NCBI RefSeq assembly: GCF_020711235.1
Contig: NZ_JAJFAV010000008.1
Location: forward strand, 186,001-250,000
DNA: 64,000 nt
DNA from: Hymenobacter sp. 15J16-1T3B
Lineage (GTDB): Bacteria; Bacteroidota; Bacteroidia; Cytophagales; Hymenobacteraceae
Direction: 5' to 3'
Part shown: one piece after another, positions 18,998 through 28,344 of the stretch
Position numbering within the stretch: position 1 is the stretch's first letter
Layout: each line of letters begins with the position of its first letter
Position numbers and translations under genes: made by a program
Notes under the pieces: generated by a model
Database searches by the model: none
What the model was told of the DNA's origin: nothing
Seen by the model: only the letters and a program-made list of their open reading frames with translations

Positions 18998-19981
18998 ATG
19001 TCTGCTGCCCCAAACCCGCTCGCTACCCTGGCTTACCTACTGCGCCAGCCTTACGACTTGCGCCTGGAGGTGGTCATGGCCGAGCTTCTGGACGCCGGTT
19101 GCCCTTTCGATAGCCTATTGGTTCGGCCGGTTGGGATGTTTGCCCGGCGCTACCGGCGCGACTTAGGCACTGTCCGCGAAGAGGAATTTGAGCGTACCGG
19201 CCGGCCCGTCAAGCGCACGGTGCTCGACGTGAACCGCGAAGGCCTGTACGATGCCCTCCCACCGCACCTATTTCACCCTCCGGGCGGAGAGGGCGCCCCC
19301 CAGGGCGTATCAGGCATGGTGGAGGGTATCCACCGCCAGCGGCAGCAAGAACAGTCCACCCGGCTGTTTTTTCTGCCCTTCGAGCAGGAGTTTTTTCGCA
19401 GCCGCCTGTGCATCGAGCAAGAAGAACGGCGTTACTTCGCCCATCAGTCGGCCCGCTCATACAACCAAACGTTGGCGCGCTTCTGGGGCATTCCCGATAC
19501 CGGCCTGCCGCCCGGCCCACTCACCAACCTGTTGTATCTGTTGCCGCTGGCCCACGGCCTAGTGGGCAACCTATCCCTCACGCAACTGTGCTTCGAGAGC
19601 GTGCTGGGCCACCCGGTGCAGCTGCGCGTAGTGGCTCCGCTGCGTCACCAGCTTTTCGAAGCCGCCTCGTCGCAGCGCTCCACGGCGGCGCACCCCACCC
19701 TGGGAGCTTCCGCGCTGGGCCAGGATATGGTCCTCAGCGGCGACTACCGCGAAACCCTGCCGGCCCTCGAAATCAGCTTGAAGGGCTTGTCCGTAGCCGA
19801 GCTGGAAGGCTACCTGAATCAGGATTGGCCTGCCAAAGTACTGGCTTTGCTCTGCGAGTATTTCGTCGCTTTCGAAACCGACGTAACTATCCGCTACGAA
19901 ATGGCAGTTGCGGAGCTGGAGTTTCGCCTGGGCGAAGGCGAAACGACGGCGTTGCTGGGGTTTACCACTGGCGGCATCTAA
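18998..19981 (+). CDS. tssG: T6SS baseplate subunit TssG
   Basis: A 327-residue protein of the TssG (VasB) type, which pairs with TssF in the baseplate wedge. Visible features are the helical N-terminus with an RLEVVMAELLDAG stretch, the FFLPFEQEFFRSR segment (about 124-136) and the LLPLAHGLVGNLSLTQLCFESVLGHPVQL region (about 176-205), placed as in Bacteroidota TssG. It is transcribed alone, away from tssN. Its TAA stop overlaps the stop of a truncated tolC gene coming from the other side, which marks the right boundary of the T6SS locus. Confidence 0.78.
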   Translation: MSAAPNPLATLAYLLRQPYDLRLEVVMAELLDAGCPFDSLLVRPVGMFARRYRRDLGTVREEEFERTGRPVKRTVLDVNREGLYDALPPHLFHPPGGEGAPQGVSGMVEGIHRQRQQEQSTRLFFLPFEQEFFRSRLCIEQEERRYFAHQSARSYNQTLARFWGIPDTGLPPGPLTNLLYLLPLAHGLVGNLSLTQLCFESVLGHPVQLRVVAPLRHQLFEAASSQRSTAAHPTLGASALGQDMVLSGDYRETLPALEISLKGLSVAELEGYLNQDWPAKVLALLCEYFVAFETDVTIRYEMAVAELEFRLGEGETTALLGFTTGGI

Positions 19982-20526
19982 TGCACAGCTACCGACTGCG
20001 GCTGGCGGTATTCCTCTTGCAGACCTTGCGTGCGCAGGTTTTCGGCCTGGACGTAGCTGCGGGCGGCTTCGGCGCGGGCCCGCTGAGCCGGGTACTGCCC
20101 GAAGGTCACCGGACTCCACTCGGCCAGGGCCGTGCCCATGCTGCCGAACACGGCGTTGTAAGAATTGACCCCGCTGAGCGAACCGCTGCTGGGAATGATG
20201 GTGCCCACGGGCAGCATGGTGCCGGCCACGGCGTTGGTGGAGCCGTAGCTCACCTGCCCGCTGAGCCGCACCGAAGGCAGGCGCTGGGTTTTGGTCTGGG
20301 TAATTTCGGCTTCGGCGGCCTGTACTTGATGGGCTTTGGCCTGTAGGTGCGGCACCTGGTTACAAGCCAGCTCCAGGGCGGCGGGCAGGGAAAGGGAGCG
20401 GCCGGCCGGTGGCGGTGCGGCCAGTTGCTGGGCTTGTGAGGCACGCGCGGCAAACAGCAGCGCGGCGGCCAGCACCCAGCGGCCCGGCACCGTCAAGCGC
20501 CGGGTCAGATGACAAGAAGAAAGCAT
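19978..20526 (-). pseudogene. Truncated TolC-family outer-membrane efflux protein (5' stub)
   Basis: A 182-residue frame starting with a signal peptide (MLSSCHLTRRLTVPGRW... cleavage near ASQA) and the classic TolC N-terminus: LSLPAALELACNQVPHLQAKAHQVQAAEAEITQTKTQRLPSVRLSG. TolC proteins run to about 420-480 residues; here the homology stops near residue 170 and the frame ends at the tssG stop (4-base overlap). About two thirds of the gene, including the second helical hairpin, is missing, so it cannot form a channel. It follows a small secreted protein gene, an order common in heavy-metal CusCBA-type operons, whose other parts are gone here. Confidence 0.8.
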
Positions 20527-20767
20527 GACTGAGAGGAATCAGGATCGGAAATCCGGGCCGGGCACGCGGGAGTATGGCCAGCCGGCTGATAAGCTGATTG
20601 GGGGTAACTCTCAGGAAAAAGCGGGGCTCGTCGGCCTGCCAGGACCGGAAGCAAAGCGGAACTTATCCTCCGGGCTAGTCGCCGGTCAGGGCACAAAAAA
20701 ACCGGCTATCGACCCGAAGAAAGGGTACGATACGCCGGGCACACACCCGGCTTCGCTGCGCGTTTTC

Positions 20768-21139
20768 CTAAGAAAAGCGGATGGGCGGAGCTTTGTTGGG
20801 GTGATTGGCAAACGACTGCTCGGGGCCGGCATTCGGGCCGCGGGCGGGGGTGAGCGTGGGCTCGTCGGCCGGGAACAGCAGGACCCGGTACACGACCGCG
20901 AAGTCGGCGCCGAGGCTCAAATCCAGCGGCGGTAGCTTGGCCTTGACGACCGGGGCGTGGTCGGCCTGCGGATCGGCCTGCACGGTCTGCAGCTTCTTCT
21001 TGCACAGGCCGGCGCGGGGCTGCTCCTGGCGCGTCCCGGCGCCCGGCTCCGCTCCCGGCGTCCGCATAGCCAGGGGCTGGCAATGCAGGTAGATACCCGC
21101 ATAGAGCAGCAATAGCAAATGGGACAACAGACGGGGCAT
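20768..21139 (-). CDS. Small secreted protein upstream of the tolC stub
   Basis: A 123-residue protein from ATG 21139 (MPRLLSHLLLLLYAGIYLHCQ) with a signal peptide and a low-complexity Pro/Ala/Lys mature part containing KKLQTVQADPQADHAPVVKAK-type sequence and an RVLLFPADEP segment. The same frame is open far upstream, but only this start gives a sensible secretion signal. It lies 241 bases upstream of the truncated tolC gene on the same strand; the two may be leftovers of a metal-efflux operon. No known family was recognised. Confidence 0.55.
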   Translation of the reverse strand: MPRLLSHLLLLLYAGIYLHCQPLAMRTPGAEPGAGTRQEQPRAGLCKKKLQTVQADPQADHAPVVKAKLPPLDLSLGADFAVVYRVLLFPADEPTLTPARGPNAGPEQSFANHPNKAPPIRFS

Positions 21140-21237
21140 GGCAGTAGAGCTGGAAATACAAATGTGCACACTTCTGCCGTAACGCTCGCGGGCCCCAAGC
21201 CCGCTGGCCCGAGTGGCGAGCCTGAAAACCGGGTGAT

Positions 21238-22431
<1,194 letters not shown>

Positions 22432-22636
22432 CCGATGATTAGCGTGGTAAGGAGAAGTACAAGGCAGGAGCCAATATCCCGGTCCGCGGCACAACGCCCC
22501 CGGCAGGTCTATAACCTGTCTCGTAGGGGCCGCCTTGCGCATGGCAGCGAAACTGGCTTAAATGACGCTATAAACGTCCGATTCAGACTTCCCTCCTATG
22601 CGGTGGCAACCTGGTGGAACCAAAACCAGGAGCCGA

Positions 22637-22668
22637 TTTGTATACATGAACAAATGATCATACATTTG
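22637..22668 (+). promoter_or_regulatory. Promoter of the ArsR-type regulator gene
   Basis: TTTG (22637-22640), a 20-base spacer and TACATTTG (22661-22668) form a perfect Bacteroidota promoter. Transcription would begin near 22675, only a few bases before the ATG at 22678, so the message would be almost leaderless, or translation may start at the internal ATG 22729. Confidence 0.7.
22644..22668. promoter_or_regulatory. Candidate ArsR operator overlapping the promoter
   Basis: The 18-base dyad CAAATG-ATCATA-CATTTG (22651-22668) covers the -7 element. It is preceded by ACATGAACAA (22644-22653), a 10-mer that recurs upstream of the TSUP gene at 23026. This fits autorepression by the ArsR-type protein. 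Confidence 0.5.
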
Positions 22669-22677
22669 CATCAGCAT

Positions 22678-22998
22678 ATGAGCCCGACCCACGCCCCCGA
22701 CACCGAACTAAACCTCACCACCGAGAAGATGGAGAAGGTGGCGTTTATCCTCAAGACCACGGCTCACCCTACCCGCATTGCAATCGTGCAGTTGCTGTCC
22801 AATCATGAGAGCCTGTCGGTAACGGATATCAGCGAGAAGCTGGGGGTAGAGCAGAGCCTGCTTTCCCACCACCTGTCGGGCATGAAGCTCAAGGGTATCC
22901 TCAGCTCCCACCGGGACGGCAAGAACATCTTCTACGCCCTGAAAATGCGCGAGGTAGTCGACGTGATTCAGTGCCTGGCCGCCTGCACTTTCCTATAG
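22678..22998 (+). CDS. ArsR-family repressor, probably responsive to reactive sulfur
   Basis: A 106-residue winged-helix regulator. Helix-turn-helix residues are in SVTDISEKLGVEQSLLSHHLSGMKLKGIL (about 47-75) with the wing RDGKNIFYAL. The metal site of classical ArsR (ELCVC) is absent. The only Cys residues are C99 and C103, a CxxxC pair in the last helix, so thiol chemistry is a plausible input, as in the BigR/SqrR sulfide sensors, though those use Cys from two different helices. It heads a run of sulfur genes and is divergent from chrA. ATG 22678 is used; M18 at 22729 is the alternative. Confidence 0.85.
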   Translation: MSPTHAPDTELNLTTEKMEKVAFILKTTAHPTRIAIVQLLSNHESLSVTDISEKLGVEQSLLSHHLSGMKLKGILSSHRDGKNIFYALKMREVVDVIQCLAACTFL

Positions 22999-23025
22999 GA
23001 ACCGTGGCCTTTTTTTTGGCCTAAC

Positions 23026-23052
23026 ACATGAACAACTTTTCATAAATTCATA
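23026..23052. promoter_or_regulatory. Candidate second ArsR operator upstream of the TSUP gene
   Basis: The 10-mer ACATGAACAA at 23026-23035 is identical to the one upstream of the regulator gene. It is followed by a short dyad (ATGAA at 23028-23032 with TTCAT at 23039-23043). It lies in the 61 bases between the regulator stop and the TSUP start, so the rest of the sulfur genes can have their own regulated promoter. Confidence 0.45.
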
Positions 23053-23059
23053 CGTTCAG

Positions 23060-23884
23060 ATGTTTTCCACGTTTTCCGTCTTTGGCTACTTCGCGGCCAT
23101 CTTTATTGGCCTCTCGCTGGGCATCATGGGCGGGGGCGGATCTATCCTGACGGTGCCGGTGCTGGTGTACCTGATGGGCGTGAGCCCGGTACTGAGCACG
23201 GCCTACTCGCTGTTCGTGGTGGGCTCCACCTCGGTAGTAGGCGCCTCGGGCTACTTCCGCAAGGGGCTGGTGTCGCTGCGCACGGCCGTGGTGTTTCTGC
23301 TGCCTTCGCTGCTGGCCGTGTTTGCGGTGCGCAAGCTGCTCATGCCGGCCATTCCGCACGAGCTGTTTACCGTGGGCAGCCTGGTTGTGACCAAAGACCT
23401 GCTGGTGCTGGTGGCCTTCGCGGTGCTGATGGTCGGGGCCGCCGCATCAATGATTCGCGTGAAGCAGGCCGAGGCGGTGCTGGACGACGAGCTGCACCAC
23501 TCGCACGCGTTCAACTACCCGCTGATTCTGGGCATTGGCCTGGTAGTTGGCACGCTTACGGGCTTTGTGGGCGCGGGCGGCGGTTTTCTGATCATTCCGG
23601 CCCTGGTGTTGGGGGCGCGCCTGCCTATGAAGCTGGCCGTGGGCACCTCGCTGGCTATCATCGCCCTGAACTCGCTCATCGGCTTCACCGGCGACCTGAG
23701 CGCGGGCACGCCCATTGCCTGGCGCTTTTTACTTGGCTTCCTGGCCTTTGCCCTGGGGGGCATCGTGCTGGGCACCTATCTGGCCCGTTTCATTCCCGGC
23801 GCCAAGCTCAAGCCGGCCTTCGGCTGGTTTACCCTGGCCATGGGCGCCTTCATCCTGCTGCGTGAGTTGGTCTTTACGCCCTAA
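23060..23884 (+). CDS. TSUP-family (TauE/SafE) sulfur anion transporter
   Basis: A 274-residue inner-membrane protein with about eight hydrophobic segments and the two-fold repeat of the TSUP family: GLSLGIMGGGGSILTVPVLVYLMG (about 13-36) and VGTLTGFVGAGGGFLIIPALVL (about 163-184). Members move sulfite, thiosulfate or organosulfonates. Here, between a sulfur-type ArsR regulator and a persulfide dioxygenase, sulfite or thiosulfate export is the likely role. It is 61 bases after the regulator gene and 54 bases before the next gene. Confidence 0.88.
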   Translation: MFSTFSVFGYFAAIFIGLSLGIMGGGGSILTVPVLVYLMGVSPVLSTAYSLFVVGSTSVVGASGYFRKGLVSLRTAVVFLLPSLLAVFAVRKLLMPAIPHELFTVGSLVVTKDLLVLVAFAVLMVGAAASMIRVKQAEAVLDDELHHSHAFNYPLILGIGLVVGTLTGFVGAGGGFLIIPALVLGARLPMKLAVGTSLAIIALNSLIGFTGDLSAGTPIAWRFLLGFLAFALGGIVLGTYLARFIPGAKLKPAFGWFTLAMGAFILLRELVFTP

Positions 23885-23938
23885 GCCCCGCGCCGGCTCC
23901 CTCCTGTTGCTTTCCTCACTTCCCAACGACCTCCCATC

Positions 23939-25294
23939 ATGAAAATCGAACAGTTTGAAGACAAGGGCCTGGCCCACTTCTCCTACGCCATCCTCAGCGA
24001 GTGCGCCCGCCAGATTGTGCTCATCGACCCGGCCCGCGACCCGCAGCCCTACTACGACTTCGCCCAGGCCCACGACGCCCAGATCGTGGCTGTCATCGAG
24101 ACGCACCCGCACGCCGACTTCGTCTCCTCGCACCTGGAAATTGCCCAGACCACCGGGGCCACCATTCGGGTGAGCAAGCTGCTCGGCGCAGATTATGCCC
24201 ACGAAGCCTTCGACGAGGGCCAATCCTTTGCGGTGGGCAAGCTCACTTTCCGCGCCCTGAACACGCCCGGCCACTCGCCCGACTCCATCAGCATCGTGCT
24301 CAGCCGCGAGGATAAAGACGAGGCCGTATTCACCGGCGACACCTTGTTCATCGGTGACGTGGGCCGGCCCGACCTGCGCGAAAACGCGGGCAACCTGACG
24401 GCCAAGCGCGAGGAGCTGGCCCGGCAGATGTACCACTCCTTGCGCGACAAGCTGATGCCCCTGGCTGGCACGGTGCTGGTGTACCCGGCCCACGGCGCGG
24501 GCAGCCTGTGCGGCAAGGCCCTAAGCGGGGCCAACAGCAGCACCATCGCCGACGAGAAATTCGGCAACCCGATGCTGCGGCACCTGAGCGAGGCGGACTT
24601 CGTGCAGGAGTTGCTCCAGGATCAGCCCTTCATCCCCAAATACTTCAGCTACGACGTGGCCCTGAACAAAGCCGGGGCCCCGGCCTACGCTCCCAGCGTG
24701 CAGCAGGTGCCGCGCCTGGCCGCGGGCGCGGCGCTGGAAGCCGGCGTGCTGGTGGTGGACACCCGCCCCGAAGCCGACTTCAAACAAGGGCACGTAGCCG
24801 GGGCGCTGAACATCCAGCAGGGCGGCAAGTTCGAAACCTGGCTGGGCTCCATCGTGGGGCCGGAGGAGCGGTTCTACCTGGTGGCCGCCGACGAGGCGAC
24901 GCTGGAAGACCTGATCCGAAAAACGGCCAAAATTGGCTACGAGGCGCTGATCAAAGGCGCGCTGGTGGGCACGCCCAACGTGGCTGAAACGCTGCCCCAG
25001 CTCGACGTGGCGCAGTTCCGCCAGCACCCGGCGCAGTACACTATCGTGGACATCCGCAATGCCTCGGAGCACCGCGACGAGCCGCTGTTTGCCGGTTCGC
25101 TCAACATTCCGTTGCCCGAGCTGCGGGAGCGGGCCCAGGAAATTCCCACCGGCAAGCCCGTGGTGGTGCACTGCGCCGGCGGCTACCGCTCGGCGGCGGG
25201 CAGCAGCATCGTGGCCGACGCCCTGCCCGGCACCGAGGTGCTCGACTTGAGCGAGGCCGTGAAAACCTTCCAGTCGGCCCCGGCTGCCCACTAA
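23939..25294 (+). CDS. Persulfide dioxygenase-rhodanese fusion (CstB/ETHE1-like)
   Basis: A 451-residue three-part enzyme. The N-terminal metallo-beta-lactamase domain (1-230) has the persulfide-dioxygenase motif ETHPHADF (H56, H58, D60), H112 in TPGHSPDS and D134 in FTGDTLF, with a YPAHGAGSLCG segment. The middle rhodanese-like domain (about 250-355) lacks the catalytic Cys (FYLVAADEATLE in its place). The C-terminal rhodanese (about 365-445) keeps it: C412 in VVVHCAGGYRSA. Staphylococcal CstB has the same order and turns persulfides into thiosulfate and sulfite. It follows the TSUP transporter and ends in a large hairpin. Confidence 0.9.
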   Translation: MKIEQFEDKGLAHFSYAILSECARQIVLIDPARDPQPYYDFAQAHDAQIVAVIETHPHADFVSSHLEIAQTTGATIRVSKLLGADYAHEAFDEGQSFAVGKLTFRALNTPGHSPDSISIVLSREDKDEAVFTGDTLFIGDVGRPDLRENAGNLTAKREELARQMYHSLRDKLMPLAGTVLVYPAHGAGSLCGKALSGANSSTIADEKFGNPMLRHLSEADFVQELLQDQPFIPKYFSYDVALNKAGAPAYAPSVQQVPRLAAGAALEAGVLVVDTRPEADFKQGHVAGALNIQQGGKFETWLGSIVGPEERFYLVAADEATLEDLIRKTAKIGYEALIKGALVGTPNVAETLPQLDVAQFRQHPAQYTIVDIRNASEHRDEPLFAGSLNIPLPELRERAQEIPTGKPVVVHCAGGYRSAAGSSIVADALPGTEVLDLSEAVKTFQSAPAAH

Positions 25295-25295
25295 C

Positions 25296-25354
25296 GCCGC
25301 TGGTGCCGGGCAGGCCGCGCCGACGCGCGGGGCAGCCTGCCCGGCACCAGCGGC
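25296..25354 (+). terminator. Large perfect hairpin between sulfur genes
   Basis: Twenty-base perfect arms (25296-25315 with 25335-25354) and a 19-base GC-rich loop begin two bases after the dioxygenase stop. Only a short TTTATAAA follows, so it may be a partial terminator or an mRNA-stabilising element that lowers expression of the downstream genes. Confidence 0.6.
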
Positions 25355-25393
25355 TTTATAAATCCCTTCACCCTGCTGCTTTCTCTTGTTGCC

Positions 25394-25732
25394 ATGTTTG
25401 GTTTGTTTCAAAGCGCCGCCCCGGCCTATAAAAACCTCACCCCCGCCCAGTTCGCCATGGCCCTGCGCCAGCCCGGCGCGGTGCTGCTTGACGTGCGCCG
25501 CCCCGACGAGTTTGCCGCCGGCCATCTGCCCGGCGCCGTGAACATCGACGTGACCAGCCCCGACTTTGCCCGGCGCGTGGCGGCGCTGGACAAGACCCGG
25601 CCCACCTACGTGTACTGCCGCAGCGGGGCCCGCTCGGCCAACGCCGCCACCCAGCTCACCAAAGCCGGCTTCGGCCAGGTCAGCAACCTGCTCGGCGGCG
25701 TGCTCGACTGGCCCGATAAGCTGGTGCGGTAG
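25394..25732 (+). CDS. Single-domain rhodanese
   Basis: A 112-residue rhodanese with the active-site loop VYCRSGARSANAA (C75 forms the persulfide). LLDVRRPDEFAAGHLPGAVNID is the usual N-terminal signature. There is no signal peptide; the short hydrophobic start is unlikely to be secreted. It would carry sulfane sulfur between the dioxygenase fusion and the thiosulfate importers beside it. It is 99 bases after the dioxygenase gene and 105 bases before the YeeE-type gene. Confidence 0.9.
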   Translation: MFGLFQSAAPAYKNLTPAQFAMALRQPGAVLLDVRRPDEFAAGHLPGAVNIDVTSPDFARRVAALDKTRPTYVYCRSGARSANAATQLTKAGFGQVSNLLGGVLDWPDKLVR

Positions 25733-25837
25733 GCCTCTTTCTTCCTCCCAATTGCTCCTTTCACGAGTACCGGCCGGCAGCTGCTGCGGGCGGGCCGGGC
25801 TCCTCTGTCCCTTCCCCATTCGTTTCTGACCGCTCTC

Positions 25838-26398
25838 ATGCTTGAAATACTGCGTCAGCCCTGGCCCTGGTACGTGGCCGGGCCGCTGATTGGGCTGACC
25901 GTGCCCGCGCTGCTACTCGTCGGCAACAAGGCCCTGGGCATCAGCTCCTCGCTGCGCCACGTGTGCGCCGCCTGCGTGCCGGCCAATATTCCCTTCCTGA
26001 CTTACAACTGGCGCTCCGAGGCCTGGAACCTGTTCTTCGTGCTCGGCATCGGCCTGGGCGGTTTCCTGGGCTACCAGGTGCTGGGCCACCCCGATACCGT
26101 GGCCATATCGGCCGAGACGGTGCGCGACCTGCAAGCCCAGATGGGTCTGACCGACTTCTCGGGCCTGCTGCCCCGGGAACTGTTTGCCCCGGAAAACCTG
26201 ATGAACTGGAAAGGCTGGGTGTTTCTGGTGCTCGGCGGCTTTCTGGTGGGCTTCGGCACGCGCTACGCCGGCGGCTGCACTTCGGGCCACGCCATTTCGG
26301 GCCTGTCCAACCTGCAATGGGTGTCGCTGGTGGCCGTCGTGGGCTTCTTCGCGGGCGGCTTGCTGATGACCTGGGTCTTTTACCCGCTGCTGTTTTAA
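25838..26398 (+). CDS. YeeE/YedE-family thiosulfate/sulfur transporter, N-terminal half
   Basis: A 186-residue membrane protein with four or five hydrophobic segments. It has the family core [23 protein letters not shown] (about 141-163) with the Cys that relays thiosulfate in TsuA/YeeE proteins, and a second CAAC pair near residues 46-49. In Bacteroidota the long single-chain transporter is often split into two genes, as here: the partner begins 12 bases downstream. Role in uptake of thiosulfate or related sulfur is inferred from the family and neighbours. Confidence 0.87.
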   Translation: MLEILRQPWPWYVAGPLIGLTVPALLLVGNKALGISSSLRHVCAACVPANIPFLTYNWRSEAWNLFFVLGIGLGGFLGYQVLGHPDTVAISAETVRDLQAQMGLTDFSGLLPRELFAPENLMNWKGWVFLVLGGFLVGFGTRYAGGCTSGHAISGLSNLQWVSLVAVVGFFAGGLLMTWVFYPLLF

Positions 26399-26410
26399 GC
26401 TGTACCTGCC

Positions 26411-26821
26411 ATGAAAAACCTCACATACCTGGTGCTGGGCGGGCTGTTCGGCCTCATCCTCACGAAAAGCGAAGTGGTGAGTTGGTGGCGCATTCAGGAA
26501 ATGTTCCGCTTCCAAAGCTTCCACATGTACGGCGTCATCGGCTCGGCCATTCTGGTGGGCTTGGTGTCCGTTCAGCTCATCAAGCGCAACCGCCTCAAAA
26601 GCCTCAACGGCGAAACCATCACCCTAGCCGACAAGAAATACAACCACGGCACCTGGATTGGCGGCACCGTCTTCGGCCTAGGCTGGGCCCTGACGGGGGC
26701 CTGCCCGGGGCCCATGTTTGCCCAGCTGGGCAGCGGCGTAGCCGGGGCGGCGGTGCTCATTCTGGCTGCCTTGGCCGGCACCTGGACCTACAGCGCCCTG
26801 CGCGAAAAGCTGCCGCACTAA
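26411..26821 (+). CDS. YeeE/YedE-family transporter, C-terminal half (DUF6691 type)
   Basis: A 136-residue membrane protein with about four hydrophobic segments and the repeat core GLGWALTGACPGPMFAQLGSG (about 95-114), whose Cys matches the GGCTSGH Cys of the preceding gene. It lies 12 bases downstream and would pair with it to make one pore. The following porin gene begins 39 bases on. Confidence 0.85.
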   Translation: MKNLTYLVLGGLFGLILTKSEVVSWWRIQEMFRFQSFHMYGVIGSAILVGLVSVQLIKRNRLKSLNGETITLADKKYNHGTWIGGTVFGLGWALTGACPGPMFAQLGSGVAGAAVLILAALAGTWTYSALREKLPH

Positions 26822-26860
26822 GCTGTTTTGCTTGACTGCCGGTTTCCGTCCCCGTTTTCG

Positions 26861-28294
26861 ATGATCCGCTGGTTTCTGCTGGGCGCCGCGCTGCTGGCCG
26901 GCGCCCGGCCCGGTATTGCCCAATCCACCGCGCCCGACACGCTGCGCCGCGGGCTTGGCACGCCACCCGTTGCCGAGCAGGCAGCCCCGGCGGATTCCAC
27001 GGCCGGCCGTACCTTGGGCAACGCCCTGCGTCGGGGCCTAGTGGGGGTACGGGTCCGCACGGTATTTATGGCCACGCTGAACCAGGGCGCGGCGGCTGAT
27101 TACGTTGCGCAGGGCGTCGGAGCGGCCCTGGGTTACGAAACCCAGCCCTGGCACGGGCTGCAGGCAGGGCTGAAAAGCTCCTTTCAGCAACGGCTTTACG
27201 CCAACGAGCTAGCCGCCGTGCCCGGCCGGCCGGAAAGCCGCTACGAGCTGAGCCTGTTCGACCTGGAGCACCCGCGCCGGCAAGCCCTGCGGCCCCAGGT
27301 CGAAGAGCTGTGGCTGCGCTGGCAGCAGCGTTCGGGGAAGCTGCAGCTCACCTACGGCCGGCAGCGCCTGGACACGCCATTGCTCAACGCCCAGGATTCC
27401 CGGCTGCGGCCTAACGTGGTGCAAGGCCTGTGGCTGGCGGCCAAACCGGACGCCGCTACCACCGTGCAGGGTGGCTGGTTGACCCACGTGGCCCCGCGGT
27501 CCGTCGGCCGGTGGTACCGCCTCGGCGCGGCGGTGGGCCGCTACGGCATGGGCGTGGCCACCGACAGCGCCCGCGCCGACTACCAGGGCCACGTGCCGAC
27601 GCCCGGCCTGGCGGTGCTGGGCGTGCGCCGCACGCTGGGCCCGCGGGCTACGATGCAGCTCTGGCAGTACTGGGCCGACCACCTGCTGGCCACCAGCCTG
27701 CTGGAAGGCACGGTAACGCGGCCTCGCCCGGCCGGCACCTGGACGGCCAGCGGCCTGCTGCTCTGGCAGCACGCGCTGGCCACCGGGCGCGGGTTGCCGG
27801 CCGCTCAACGCTACCTGGATCCGGGTGAGCAAGCCCGCGCCCTGAGCTTGCGGCTGGCCTACCAGCGCCGGGCCTGGCAGCTGGCTGGGCACTACACGCG
27901 CCTCACGGCCCACGGCCGCTACCTGTTTCCCCGGGAGTGGGGCCGGGAGCCGTTTTACACCACCCTGCCCCGGGAGCGTATCGAAGGAGCTGGCGACGTA
28001 CATGCCCTCGGGGCTACTGTGGCTTGGCTGCGCCCCCACGCGCCCCGGCTGGAAGCGGGTTATGGGTACTACAACCTGCCCCCGGCGGCCTGGCTCAACA
28101 AATACAGCCTGCCGGACTTTCACCAGCTCAACCTCAGCATGAGTCACCGCTTCGCCGGCGCGGCCGAGGGGCTGCAGCTGCGCACCCTATACACGGCCAA
28201 GTGGGGCGCCAACCGGGCCACTTACCTGCCGGCTCGTGCGGTTAATAAAGTAGACTTGCACCACCTGACCGTGGCATTGGAATATGGCTTCTAG
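26861..28294 (+). CDS. Outer-membrane porin of the OprD type
   Basis: A 477-residue protein with a signal peptide (MIRWFLLGAALLAGARPGIAQ, cleavage about residue 21), many alternating-residue beta strands and a terminal Phe, as in outer-membrane barrels. The QRLYANELAAV and VEELWLRWQQRSGKLQLTYGRQRLDTPLLN segments match the L2/L3 region of OprD-like porins. ATG 26861 starts the signal peptide; an upstream TTG in frame would spoil it. Its place after the thiosulfate transporter genes suggests it lets sulfur compounds across the outer membrane. Confidence 0.75.
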   Translation: MIRWFLLGAALLAGARPGIAQSTAPDTLRRGLGTPPVAEQAAPADSTAGRTLGNALRRGLVGVRVRTVFMATLNQGAAADYVAQGVGAALGYETQPWHGLQAGLKSSFQQRLYANELAAVPGRPESRYELSLFDLEHPRRQALRPQVEELWLRWQQRSGKLQLTYGRQRLDTPLLNAQDSRLRPNVVQGLWLAAKPDAATTVQGGWLTHVAPRSVGRWYRLGAAVGRYGMGVATDSARADYQGHVPTPGLAVLGVRRTLGPRATMQLWQYWADHLLATSLLEGTVTRPRPAGTWTASGLLLWQHALATGRGLPAAQRYLDPGEQARALSLRLAYQRRAWQLAGHYTRLTAHGRYLFPREWGREPFYTTLPRERIEGAGDVHALGATVAWLRPHAPRLEAGYGYYNLPPAAWLNKYSLPDFHQLNLSMSHRFAGAAEGLQLRTLYTAKWGANRATYLPARAVNKVDLHHLTVALEYGF

Positions 28295-28344
28295 CCCGAG
28301 CCGGCTCACGGAGTCCTACGCCGTGCCATAATAACTAGCCCACT

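Noticed and set aside
20525-20935. A 136-codon plus-strand frame
   Set aside because: It overlaps the small secreted protein on the other strand and is low-complexity with no domain.
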